Source: Clostridiales bacterium
GTDB lineage: Bacteria; Bacillota; Clostridia; Oscillospirales; Oscillospiraceae
Reading direction: 5' to 3'
DNA: 39,351 nucleotides
NCBI GenBank assembly: GCA_021201185.1
Contig: JAJQFJ010000071.1
Span: forward strand, 1 to 39,351
Under the pieces are notes generated by a model. It saw only the letters and a program-made list of their open reading frames with translations, was not told the DNA's origin and made no database searches. A program made the translations under genes and the position numbers. Of this stretch, positions 6,891 to 13,713 are shown piece by piece. Position 1 is the first letter of the stretch; every line of letters starts with the position of its first letter.

Positions 6891-7421
6891 ATGCAAACAT
6901 TAGAAGCCATTGCAAAAAGAAAATCAACGAGGGACTTCGACCCGAACAGGTCTGTACCGGATGAGATCGTCGATACCGTCGTAAAGGCGGGTTGTCAGGC
7001 TCCCATCGGCGGGAACCAGCGGGATTCCCTGCACCTGACGGTCTGCCGCAGCAGGGACATCCTCGATGAAATTAATCGAGCCACTGCCGCTGCCATGAAG
7101 ATAGAACCAAGGGATTTCTTCTATGGTGCGCCTGCGGCGGTCTTTGTCTCCGCTGCGCCCAAGCAGATGGCCCCCGGCGTGGAGTACGCCAACGCCGCCT
7201 GCGTCATCGAGAATATGCTCATCGCCGCCACTGACGCCGGGGTGGACAACATTTACCTCTGGGGTGCTGTGCAGGCCCTTGGCCGGAACCCTGAGCTGTG
7301 CGCGAAGATGGGGATTCCGGAGGGCTTCAAACCCGTCTCCGCTGCGGCGCTGGGCTACAGCCTCAGCGGAAGCCCGGAGCCGAGGGAACTGTCCGTCTCG
7401 CTTAGCACCAATTACATCTAA
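6891..7421 (+). CDS. Nitroreductase-family flavoprotein
   Basis: A 176-residue FMN-dependent oxidoreductase of the nitroreductase superfamily. The N-terminal IAKRKSTRDFDPNRSVPDEIV is the usual FMN phosphate-binding start (RxSxRxF), and GVDNIYLWGAVQAL plus the G-Y near the end match the family fold. Length is at the short end of the family. Members act as homodimers using NAD(P)H; the physiological substrate cannot be read from sequence. It is the first gene under the Rrf2-type operator and is followed 89 nt later by the first sirtuin-like gene, suggesting a redox or electrophile response. Confidence 0.85.
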   Translation: MQTLEAIAKRKSTRDFDPNRSVPDEIVDTVVKAGCQAPIGGNQRDSLHLTVCRSRDILDEINRATAAAMKIEPRDFFYGAPAAVFVSAAPKQMAPGVEYANAACVIENMLIAATDAGVDNIYLWGAVQALGRNPELCAKMGIPEGFKPVSAAALGYSLSGSPEPRELSVSLSTNYI

Positions 7422-7427
7422 TCAATC

Positions 7428-7475
7428 GGCAGCGCCCACGATGAGGATAAGCTTCCTCCAATGGGCGCTGCTGCC
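7428..7475 (+). other. Intercistronic hairpin between nitroreductase and sirtuin genes
   Basis: GCAGCGCCCA (7429-7438) pairs with TGGGCGCTGC (7462-7471), with an inner GAGG/CCTC stem. Only a weak T-rich tract (CCGTTCTTC) follows, so it may be a leaky terminator or an mRNA-stabilising element rather than a full stop. Confidence 0.5.
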
Positions 7476-7510
7476 GTTCTTCAACCTTGTGGAACAGGAG
7501 GTTATAAACC

Positions 7511-8236
7511 ATGAAAAAGGAATATGCTCAGTTAAAGGAGTACATGGAGCAGAGCAACAGGACCGTCGCCGTCACCGGCGCAGGCATCTCCTATCTCTAC
7601 GGGATGCGCAGACTGAAACAGAGCGTCGGCAGGATGAACGCCGGACGTATCTTTTCCGCCTCCTATGTCCGCAAGAACCCGGAAAAGTTTTATGCGGTCA
7701 TGAAGGACGCCTTCCTGGACGCTACCTTTGTCAAGGGGCCGAGCGAAGTACACAGACAGCTGGCGGAGCTGGAGCGTCAGGGCAAGCTCTGCGGCATTGT
7801 CACCCAGAACCTGGACTGTCTGCACACCATTGCCGGTTCCCAGAACGTGATTGAGTTTCAGGGCAGCTTCCGGGACAATATCTGTATAGACTGCGGCGAG
7901 CGTTGCTACGATTATCAGGTGTGGAATCAGGGCCAGATGCCCCGCTGTGAGAAGTGCGGCGCACCCCTGATGCCGACTGCCTTTTGCCGGGACAGCAGCG
8001 CCAGCAACGAGGTTTCCCGGGAGAGTATGCGCAAAGCTGCCGACCTGATTTCCCAGGCCGACCTGGTGCTGGTCATTGGCACCACCGGTTTCCGCAGCGA
8101 GGAATACTTAAGCCGCATGAAGGCCGGGACAAAGCTGGTGCAGATCAATCCGTCTCCAACCCAGTTTGACCAGATCGCCGACCTGAACATCCGGGCGGAC
8201 GCCGCCGAAGCGCTGGACGCTGTCCTGAACGGGTGA
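7511..8236 (+). CDS. Sir2-family (class M-like) protein, copy 1
   Basis: A 241-residue sirtuin-fold protein. Visible motifs: VTGAGIS (residues 21-27), TQNLDCLH (98-105), a zinc ribbon with Cys 125, 128, 146 and 149, LVIGTT and QINPS. Two classical features are altered: the GIPDFR loop after GAGIS is replaced by YLYGMRRL, and the catalytic His of the usual E-L-H-G is Gln (EFQGS, Gln117). Gln at this place is reported for the class M sirtuins, which ADP-ribosylate proteins rather than deacylate them. Start supported by AGGAGG 9 nt upstream. Of the three copies it is the most divergent and keeps the canonical TQN. Deacylase activity is doubtful; ADP-ribosyltransferase is the inference. Confidence 0.8.
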   Translation: MKKEYAQLKEYMEQSNRTVAVTGAGISYLYGMRRLKQSVGRMNAGRIFSASYVRKNPEKFYAVMKDAFLDATFVKGPSEVHRQLAELERQGKLCGIVTQNLDCLHTIAGSQNVIEFQGSFRDNICIDCGERCYDYQVWNQGQMPRCEKCGAPLMPTAFCRDSSASNEVSRESMRKAADLISQADLVLVIGTTGFRSEEYLSRMKAGTKLVQINPSPTQFDQIADLNIRADAAEALDAVLNG

Positions 8237-8258
8237 CGCCAATGATGTTTTCAAAAGT

Positions 8259-8951
8259 ATGGATAAAATCCAACAGTTAGCCGAATATATTGACCAAAGC
8301 AGCAGCATTGTTGCCACCACCGGCGCAGGCATTTCTGTTGGCGGCGGAGGGGTCACTTATGGGCAGATGCGCTTTTCCAGCAGGGGCAGACGGGGCTCCG
8401 GCGCAGGTTCCTTTTTGCCCACCTATCTGGAGACAATGTTCTCCTATCAGCCCAGCTTTGCCCATTACGCTCTGGCAGACCTGGAAGCGGAGGGCAAGCT
8501 CACCGGCATCATCACCACAAATGTGGACTGTATGCATACGATTGCCGGTTCAAAGAACGTTGCCGAAATTCAGGGCAGTCTCCAGGTCAACTGCTGCTCC
8601 AGGTGTGGCCGCCATTATGACGGGTATGAGATCTGGAAGCAGGATGAGCTGCCCCGGTGCGAGGCCTGCGGCGGGGAGATTCTCCCTTGGCCGCTATACA
8701 GCCACATTGGTCTGTGGGATGCGGACGTCAGGAAAGCCAGAGAATGGATTTCCAAAGCGGATTTGATTCTCGTCATCGGGACACGGGGCAACTATGGGGA
8801 TGTTTACTGGGATTACCGGCGGAGAGGCGCGGCCATCGCACAGATCAATCCGGGGCATACTGGATTCGATGGAGTTGCAAACCTGAACATTCGCCAGGGC
8901 TCCGATGAGGTATTTCAAAGCCTGAAGAAGCTGCGGCACGGAAATGACTGA
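8259..8951 (+). CDS. Sir2-family (class M-like) protein, copy 2
   Basis: A 230-residue paralogue. Motifs: TTGAGIS (residues 20-26) followed by a glycine-rich VGGGGVTYGQ instead of SGIPDFR; TTNVDCMH (86-93) instead of TQNxDxLH; EIQGS with Gln105 in place of the catalytic His; zinc Cys pairs at 113/116 and 134/137; LVIGTRG and QINPGHTGFD near the end. TTN and Gln together fit class M sirtuins better than deacetylases. There is no good ribosome site before the ATG at 8259; it starts 22 nt after the previous stop, so translation is probably coupled. Confidence 0.8.
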   Translation: MDKIQQLAEYIDQSSSIVATTGAGISVGGGGVTYGQMRFSSRGRRGSGAGSFLPTYLETMFSYQPSFAHYALADLEAEGKLTGIITTNVDCMHTIAGSKNVAEIQGSLQVNCCSRCGRHYDGYEIWKQDELPRCEACGGEILPWPLYSHIGLWDADVRKAREWISKADLILVIGTRGNYGDVYWDYRRRGAAIAQINPGHTGFDGVANLNIRQGSDEVFQSLKKLRHGND

Positions 8952-8978
8952 CTGCAATAAGAATAGGATGTGAACCTG

Positions 8979-9773
8979 ATGAGAGCTTCCAGAAAAGGCC
9001 GGAGCGAGGACAAAATCCAACAATTAGCCGATTACATTGACCAGAGCCATGCGATGGTGGCCATTACGGGCGCTGGGATCTCGCTTTCCGGCGGCGGCGT
9101 GACCTACGGGCAGCTCTCCCGTTCCATTCGGCCGGGTAGCTTTGGGAGCGACCGCTTTTTGCGCTCCTACGTCAAAACGATGCACCAATATCACCCCAGC
9201 CCCAGCCACTACGCCCTGCGGGAGCTGGAGGAGGAAGGAAAGCTGATCGGGATCATCACCACAAACGAGGACTGTATGCACACGATGGCCGGTTCCAAAA
9301 ACGTGGCAGAAATTCAGGGAGGCTTTCAAATCAACCGTTGCTCCAAGTGCGGGCGGCATTACGACGGTTATGAGATATGGGATCAGGAGGAGCTGCCAAA
9401 ATGCGAATCCTGCGGGGGAAGGATTCTCCCGTGGGAGCTTTACAGCCACATTGGGCTTTGGGAAGAAGGCGTTCAAAAAGCGCAGGACTGGATTTCCAAG
9501 GCAGATTTGATTCTTGTAATTGGAACCAACGGCTATTATGGCAGCGCCTATTGGAATTACCGGCGGAGAGACGCCGTCATCGTCCAAATCAATCCGGGAC
9601 ACACCGGGTTTGACAGCGTGGCCGACCTGAACATCCGGGAACCTTGCGATGATGTGTTTCAAAAGCTGAAAGCAAGGAGGGGCAACGCCCCGCAGGGAGA
9701 AGCGCAGCTTCGGAAGTGCTGCTCGGCAGCAGAAGTGCCGCTTGACGGCGAAAGGCGGAATGGAAATGGCTGA
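8979..9773 (+). CDS. Sir2-family (class M-like) protein, copy 3, with repeat-derived tail
   Basis: A 264-residue close paralogue of copy 2 (shared GRHYDGYEIW, LYSHIGLW and QINPGHTGFD). Motifs: ITGAGIS (29-35), GGGVTYGQ, TTNEDCMH (94-101) with Glu in the NxD position, EIQGG with Gln113 for the catalytic His, zinc Cys 121/124 and 142/145. I chose ATG 8979 because AGGA lies 10 nt upstream. Residues from about 233 to the end are encoded by a 77-bp repeat also found at 10826, so the C-terminus is not part of the fold and was probably added when the repeat inserted. The stop overlaps the next start (ATGGCTGA). Confidence 0.8.
   Translation: MRASRKGRSEDKIQQLADYIDQSHAMVAITGAGISLSGGGVTYGQLSRSIRPGSFGSDRFLRSYVKTMHQYHPSPSHYALRELEEEGKLIGIITTNEDCMHTMAGSKNVAEIQGGFQINRCSKCGRHYDGYEIWDQEELPKCESCGGRILPWELYSHIGLWEEGVQKAQDWISKADLILVIGTNGYYGSAYWNYRRRDAVIVQINPGHTGFDSVADLNIREPCDDVFQKLKARRGNAPQGEAQLRKCCSAAEVPLDGERRNGNG
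9676..9752 (+). repeat. Four-hairpin 77-bp repeat, copy 1
   Basis: Identical at 76 of 77 positions to 10826-10902. It folds into four successive small hairpins: GGGGC-AAC-GCCCC, GAAGC-GCA-GCTTC, TGCTG-CTCGG-CAGCA and GCCG-CTTGA-CGGC. The single difference (9726 G, 10876 A) is in the third loop and preserves pairing. It ends just before the AAAGGCGG ribosome site of the PARG-like gene and forms the C-terminal codons of the third sirtuin gene. Confidence 0.85.
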
Positions 9774-10773
9774 ACAGGAAACAAAGAAAGCAATGTCCGA
9801 AGAAGAGCGGCTCAAACAGATGGCGGCGCAGATGCGGGCGTGGGAGTATCAGGGCCTCTCTGAGGAGGAAATTCAGGAGCGGGAACAGCAGAAGGAAATG
9901 CGCAGGAAAAAGAATGTTGCGATACTGGAGGACACGCTGGCCATTCTGGAACAGGGCGGCTACTCCAAAAATGGGCAGGACGTGCAGCTTGCCTTTTCAC
10001 CGGAGGAGATGCGGGAAATTCAGGCATTTCTGCCGGAGGAGCTTGTGGCGCTCGCTGCAATGGAACCGGACGAGGCGGCGTCGCAGAGCACAGACTGTAC
10101 CTTTGCCTGTGAAAATGAGGACGCTCTCGTCCTGGCGCAGAAGCAGTATCAGCACCTGAAAAGCACAGGAGATTCTGCGCCCAGAATTCTTGTGCTGAAT
10201 CTGGCCAGCGCCACCCGGCCCGGCGGCCAGACCCGGAACGGAGCCAGCGCTCAGGAGGAGGACCTCTGCCGGAGGACATCCCTGCTGCTGTCTTTGGAGA
10301 GCGAAGACGCAAAACGGTACTACGATTACAACAACGCCAGAAAGACCCGCATGGGGTCTGACGGTGTACTGCTGTCCCCCAACGTGGAGGTCATCAAGGA
10401 CGTCTCGTCCGAAACCCTTGCCCAGCCATTCCCCATCTCCGTTATGAGCTGCGCCGCCCCGATGGTGCGTCTGGGGCTGGAGGGGATGAGCCAGCAGGAG
10501 TATGAGGAAATGCTCTACAAACGTATTCAGGGGATACTGTTGGTTGCGGCGTCCCAGGGCTATCGCCACCTGATTTTGGGTGCCTTTGGCTGCGGCGTAT
10601 ACGGGAACGATGCGGCGCTTGTTTCCGATTCGTTTGCCCGTGCCATCCGGGACTTCACCTTTGCCGGGAAAGGCAGCGGGCAGCTCTTTGATTCCATTCA
10701 GTTTGCCGTTCTCTGCCGTCGGGGGAAGGATTATAATTACAAGGAGTTTTGCCGGAATTTTTCCTTCGATTGA
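9766..10773 (+). CDS. PARG-like (TIGR02452) poly/mono-ADP-ribose glycohydrolase
   Basis: A 335-residue macrodomain-fold protein of the microbial PARG type. The signature is ATRPGGQTRNGASAQEED (about residues 148-165): a glycine-rich ADP-ribose loop followed by Q-E-E, whose second Glu is catalytic in bacterial PARGs. A second loop, ILGAFGCGVYGND (about 269-281), binds the pyrophosphate. The first Gly-rich motif reads GGQ rather than the usual GGG. Residues 1-50 are a charged Glu/Lys/Arg-rich helix. ATG 9766 follows AAAGGCGG; ATG 9760 is possible. The enzyme would remove ADP-ribose from proteins, opposing the three sirtuin-like genes upstream. Confidence 0.85.
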   Translation: MAEQETKKAMSEEERLKQMAAQMRAWEYQGLSEEEIQEREQQKEMRRKKNVAILEDTLAILEQGGYSKNGQDVQLAFSPEEMREIQAFLPEELVALAAMEPDEAASQSTDCTFACENEDALVLAQKQYQHLKSTGDSAPRILVLNLASATRPGGQTRNGASAQEEDLCRRTSLLLSLESEDAKRYYDYNNARKTRMGSDGVLLSPNVEVIKDVSSETLAQPFPISVMSCAAPMVRLGLEGMSQQEYEEMLYKRIQGILLVAASQGYRHLILGAFGCGVYGNDAALVSDSFARAIRDFTFAGKGSGQLFDSIQFAVLCRRGKDYNYKEFCRNFSFD

Positions 10774-10825
10774 GCAATTTTGAGGATTTATCATCATTTT
10801 GACCTGTCATTCATCTGGCCTACAG

Positions 10826-10902
10826 GGAGGGGCAACGCCCCGCAGGGAGAAGCGCAGCTTCGGAAGTGCTGCTCGACAGCAGAAGTGCCGCTTGACGGCG
10901 AA
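10826..10902 (+). repeat. Four-hairpin 77-bp repeat, copy 2
   Basis: The second copy of the repeat at 9676, exactly 1150 bp downstream in the same orientation. Here it is non-coding, between the PARG-like and adenylation genes, and again ends directly before the ribosome site (AAGGAGA) of the next gene. No integrase or transposase is associated. Confidence 0.85.
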
Positions 10903-10915
10903 GGAGACCAACTCT

Positions 10916-12385
10916 ATGAGTAATTCCACCATTTACGAACGCTTTGCAGAAACCGTAACGCAATTTTCCGAACAGCCTGCCATTATAGAACAGGCGCAAA
11001 CCCTCACCTATGCCCAGCTTGACCGACGCATTGACGTGATTGCGAACAATTTTCCTTCGCAGGAAACCTGCATCGGAATCGTAGCCGACCACGGAGCCGA
11101 TTTTATCGCCGCCATCTTTGCCATGCTGAAAACCGGGGCGGCCTACGTCCCGGCGGAGCCGGATTTCCCGGAGGAGCGCATCCGCTTCATGATGCAGGAG
11201 AGCGGCGAGGGCTTCATTATCACACAGAAAAAGTATCAGGAGAAGCTGGCAGGCTTCCCTCTGCTTTTTCTGGAGGACATGACCGGGGAACCCGCTGCGC
11301 AGGGAAGCAAACCCTTGACATGTCTGGAGTCTCTGGCCTATATTTTATATACCTCCGGTTCTACCGGAAAGCCGAAGGGCGTCTGCGTGACCAACGCCAA
11401 CGTCTGCCATTATGTCCGGGCGTTTCAGCATGAGTTTCACCCCACAGCCGGGGACGTGATGCTGCAATACTCCGTCTGCTCCTTTGATATTTTCGTGGAG
11501 GAGGTCTTTACCACCCTGCTCTCCGGGGCGGCCCTCGCCATTCCGGACGGCCAGGCGAGAGCTGACGTCCATTCTCTGATGGACTTTGTGCAGGAGAAGA
11601 ACGTGACCATCCTCAGCGGATTTCCCTATCTGCTGATGGAGCTGAACGGGCTGGAGCGCATCCCCTCCTGTCTGCGGCTGCTCATCAGCGGCGGCGATAT
11701 TCTGCGGGAGAGCTATGTCAATCACCTGCTGCCCCAGGTCACGGTCTACAACACCTATGGGCCGTCTGAAACTACTGTCTGTTGCAGCTATTTCCGCTGC
11801 AACGGTCAGAAGGCGCTGGAGGACGGCACCTATCCCATCGGGAAACCGGTGCTTGGGGCGCAGATCGAGCTGCTGGATGAAGACGGAAATCCCGTCCCCG
11901 CCGGTTCCGTGGGGGAGCTTTGCATCTCCGGCGGCGGCGTCTCCAACGGGTATCTCGACCGGAGCAAAAATGAGATGTTTGTGACCACAGCGGACGGGAA
12001 ACGGCTCTACCGGAGCGGCGATTTGGGCTATCTTCTGCCAGACGGCAATCTGGCGTTCCTCCACCGCAGAGACTCACAGGTGATGATCCTAGGAAAACGG
12101 GTGGAGCCGGAGGAGGTGGAAAACGTTCTCTGCGACTGTGAGGAGGTGCAGACCGCCGTGGTCTGCCCGTTCACGGACGAGCACGGCCTCTCCTACCTGA
12201 CCGCCTATGTGGTCCCGGAGGGGACGGGGTTCGTGCTGTCCAAGGTCAAGAAAAAGCTGCAACGTTATCTGACTTCCTTTATGATACCGGAATTTTTCGT
12301 GATACTGGATCACATCCCCCTGACCCCCAACGGAAAGCCGGACATAAAACGCCTGCCGGTGGTGCTGAAGGAAGGGAGCTACTGA
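10916..12385 (+). CDS. Stand-alone amino-acid adenylation enzyme (NRPS A-domain/DltA-like)
   Basis: A 489-residue AMP-forming enzyme. The NRPS core motifs are in order: A2-like LKTGAAYVPAEP, A3 LYTSGSTGKPKG, A4 FDIF with the amine-binding Asp, A5 NTYGPSE, A7 YRSGDLGYLLPDG, A8 RRDSQVMILGKRVE and A10 PNGKPD with the catalytic Lys. There is no carrier or condensation domain, so it resembles DltA or stand-alone A-domains that load an amino acid onto a separate carrier; none is encoded here. ATG 10916 has AAGGAGA about 9 nt upstream. GNAT and esterase genes follow tightly, suggesting a small-molecule or tailoring pathway. Confidence 0.83.
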   Translation: MSNSTIYERFAETVTQFSEQPAIIEQAQTLTYAQLDRRIDVIANNFPSQETCIGIVADHGADFIAAIFAMLKTGAAYVPAEPDFPEERIRFMMQESGEGFIITQKKYQEKLAGFPLLFLEDMTGEPAAQGSKPLTCLESLAYILYTSGSTGKPKGVCVTNANVCHYVRAFQHEFHPTAGDVMLQYSVCSFDIFVEEVFTTLLSGAALAIPDGQARADVHSLMDFVQEKNVTILSGFPYLLMELNGLERIPSCLRLLISGGDILRESYVNHLLPQVTVYNTYGPSETTVCCSYFRCNGQKALEDGTYPIGKPVLGAQIELLDEDGNPVPAGSVGELCISGGGVSNGYLDRSKNEMFVTTADGKRLYRSGDLGYLLPDGNLAFLHRRDSQVMILGKRVEPEEVENVLCDCEEVQTAVVCPFTDEHGLSYLTAYVVPEGTGFVLSKVKKKLQRYLTSFMIPEFFVILDHIPLTPNGKPDIKRLPVVLKEGSY

Positions 12386-12386
12386 G

Positions 12387-12860
12387 TTGGAGATTGCAAT
12401 CAGAGAAGCAACCGGCTCCGACCTGGAGGAGCTGATGCGCTGGCGGGAAATCGTTTTGCGGGAGGTATTTTCCATCCCCGCCGGGGAGGATATGACGGCG
12501 CTTCTCGCCGAAAACCGAACGTATTATCAGACTGCATTGGAGACGGGGGAACACGTTGCCTGTTTTGCCTCCGCCGGGGGAGAAATCGTTGGATGCGGTG
12601 GCGTCTGCCTCTATCGTGAGATGCCCTCGCCGGACAATCCCAGCGGCAAATGCGGGTATTTGATGAATATTTACACCGTTCCCGCTATGCGTCAGCAGGG
12701 CGTGGGAAAGAAAGTCGTGCAATGGCTGGTGCAGGAGGCGAAGGACCGGGGCGCAGAGAAGATCTATCTGGAGGCGTCGGAACAGGCGTATCCCCTGTAT
12801 CGGTCATTGGGTTTTCAGGATATGAAGGGATATTTGAAGTACAACGAAGCATCAGTTTAG
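12387..12860 (+). CDS. GNAT-family N-acetyltransferase
   Basis: A 157-residue GNAT protein. Motif A appears as MNIYTVPAMRQQGVGKKVVQWL (the R/Q-x-x-G-x-G/A acetyl-CoA loop is RQQGVGK, about residues 101-107), and motif B as YLEASEQAYPLYRSLGFQ near residues 130-147. The start is TTG 12387, one base after the preceding TGA stop, with GAAGGGAG about 9 nt upstream. Its substrate is unknown; coupling to the adenylation gene suggests it modifies the same metabolite or an amino compound. Confidence 0.85.
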   Translation: MEIAIREATGSDLEELMRWREIVLREVFSIPAGEDMTALLAENRTYYQTALETGEHVACFASAGGEIVGCGGVCLYREMPSPDNPSGKCGYLMNIYTVPAMRQQGVGKKVVQWLVQEAKDRGAEKIYLEASEQAYPLYRSLGFQDMKGYLKYNEASV

Positions 12861-12876
12861 GTCAAGGTGAGGGAGT

Positions 12877-13569
12877 ATGAAAGCGGAAAAGGCGGTCACG
12901 CTACAAGCAAATGGAAAAAAGATACAGGTCTACTGCGCACCTCAGTCGGCGCCGCTGGTGATTTACCACGCCGTCATGGGGGAAGGGAAAGCCCTGTGGC
13001 AAGCCTGCCAAAAGCTGGACTGTCCGGCATTTTCGCTGGCGGTTATCAACGGCGTGAGCTGGGACGACGACATGACGCCGTGGGCCATCCCGCCTATCTC
13101 CAAGGGGGACACCCCCTGCTCCGGCGGCGCAGACGCCTGGTTAGCGCAGCTCACCGACGAGCTGCTGCCGCAAATCACGGCGACGCTCCCGTTCCCGCCG
13201 ACGTACTGCGCCCTGTCCGGCTATTCCCTGGCCGGGCTGTTCGCCGTGTATGCGGGGTACAAAACGGACTGCTTCTCCCGCCTCGTCTCCGCGTCCGGCT
13301 CCCTGTGGTATCCTGATTTCATCCCGTTTGTCCAGCAGCACCCCATTTCGGAACAGGTAAAGGAGATCTATTTCTCTCTGGGCGACCAGGAGAGCCACAC
13401 GAAAAATCCCTACCTCGCCCCGGTGGAGGAGAACACCCGTTTTCTGGCTCAGTACTTTTCAGAGCAGGGTATCCAGACGACCTTCCAGCTGAACAAAGGG
13501 AACCACTACCAAAACTCCACAGGGCGGATGGCCGCAGGGATTCAGTGGGCGCTGAAGCAGCAGCTTTGA
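12877..13569 (+). CDS. Alpha/beta-hydrolase, ferri-siderophore/esterase D-like
   Basis: A 230-residue esterase-like hydrolase. The nucleophile elbow G-Y-S-L-A-G (about residues 112-117, in ALSGYSLAGLFA) and the C-terminal His in KGNHYQNS (about residue 212) fit the esterase D/IroE/BesA branch; SLGDQE near residue 170 may supply the acid. No signal peptide is seen, so it acts in the cytosol. It starts 16 nt after the GNAT gene and is the last gene before a strong terminator. Members hydrolyse siderophore or other small esters; the real substrate is not evident. Confidence 0.75.
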   Translation: MKAEKAVTLQANGKKIQVYCAPQSAPLVIYHAVMGEGKALWQACQKLDCPAFSLAVINGVSWDDDMTPWAIPPISKGDTPCSGGADAWLAQLTDELLPQITATLPFPPTYCALSGYSLAGLFAVYAGYKTDCFSRLVSASGSLWYPDFIPFVQQHPISEQVKEIYFSLGDQESHTKNPYLAPVEENTRFLAQYFSEQGIQTTFQLNKGNHYQNSTGRMAAGIQWALKQQL

Positions 13570-13604
13570 GCAATTCGGAAAACAGAACAGCAACAGACAA
13601 TAGG

Positions 13605-13651
13605 AACCCGGCAGACTGTCACAGAAATTGTGGCAGCCTGCCGGGTTTCTC
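13605..13651 (+). terminator. Terminator of the sirtuin/adenylation cluster
   Basis: AACCCGGCAG (13605-13614) pairs perfectly with CTGCCGGGTT (13638-13647), with an inner CTGTCAC/GTGGCAG stem and a short T-rich tail (TTCTCATGTTT). It ends the rightward cluster that begins at 6891. Confidence 0.75.
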
Positions 13652-13713
13652 ATGTTTCTGCGAATCCACAATGTCGAAATTTAACAATTCCACGTCGGGG
13701 GAGGCTGATTGCC

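Noticed and set aside
7511..9773. A Sir2-based anti-phage system of the Thoeris/DSR/SIR2-HerA type
   Set aside because: No TIR, HerA, Argonaute or large SIR2 effector is present; the proteins are small zinc-ribbon sirtuins with a PARG partner, which fits protein modification better. Defence is not excluded.
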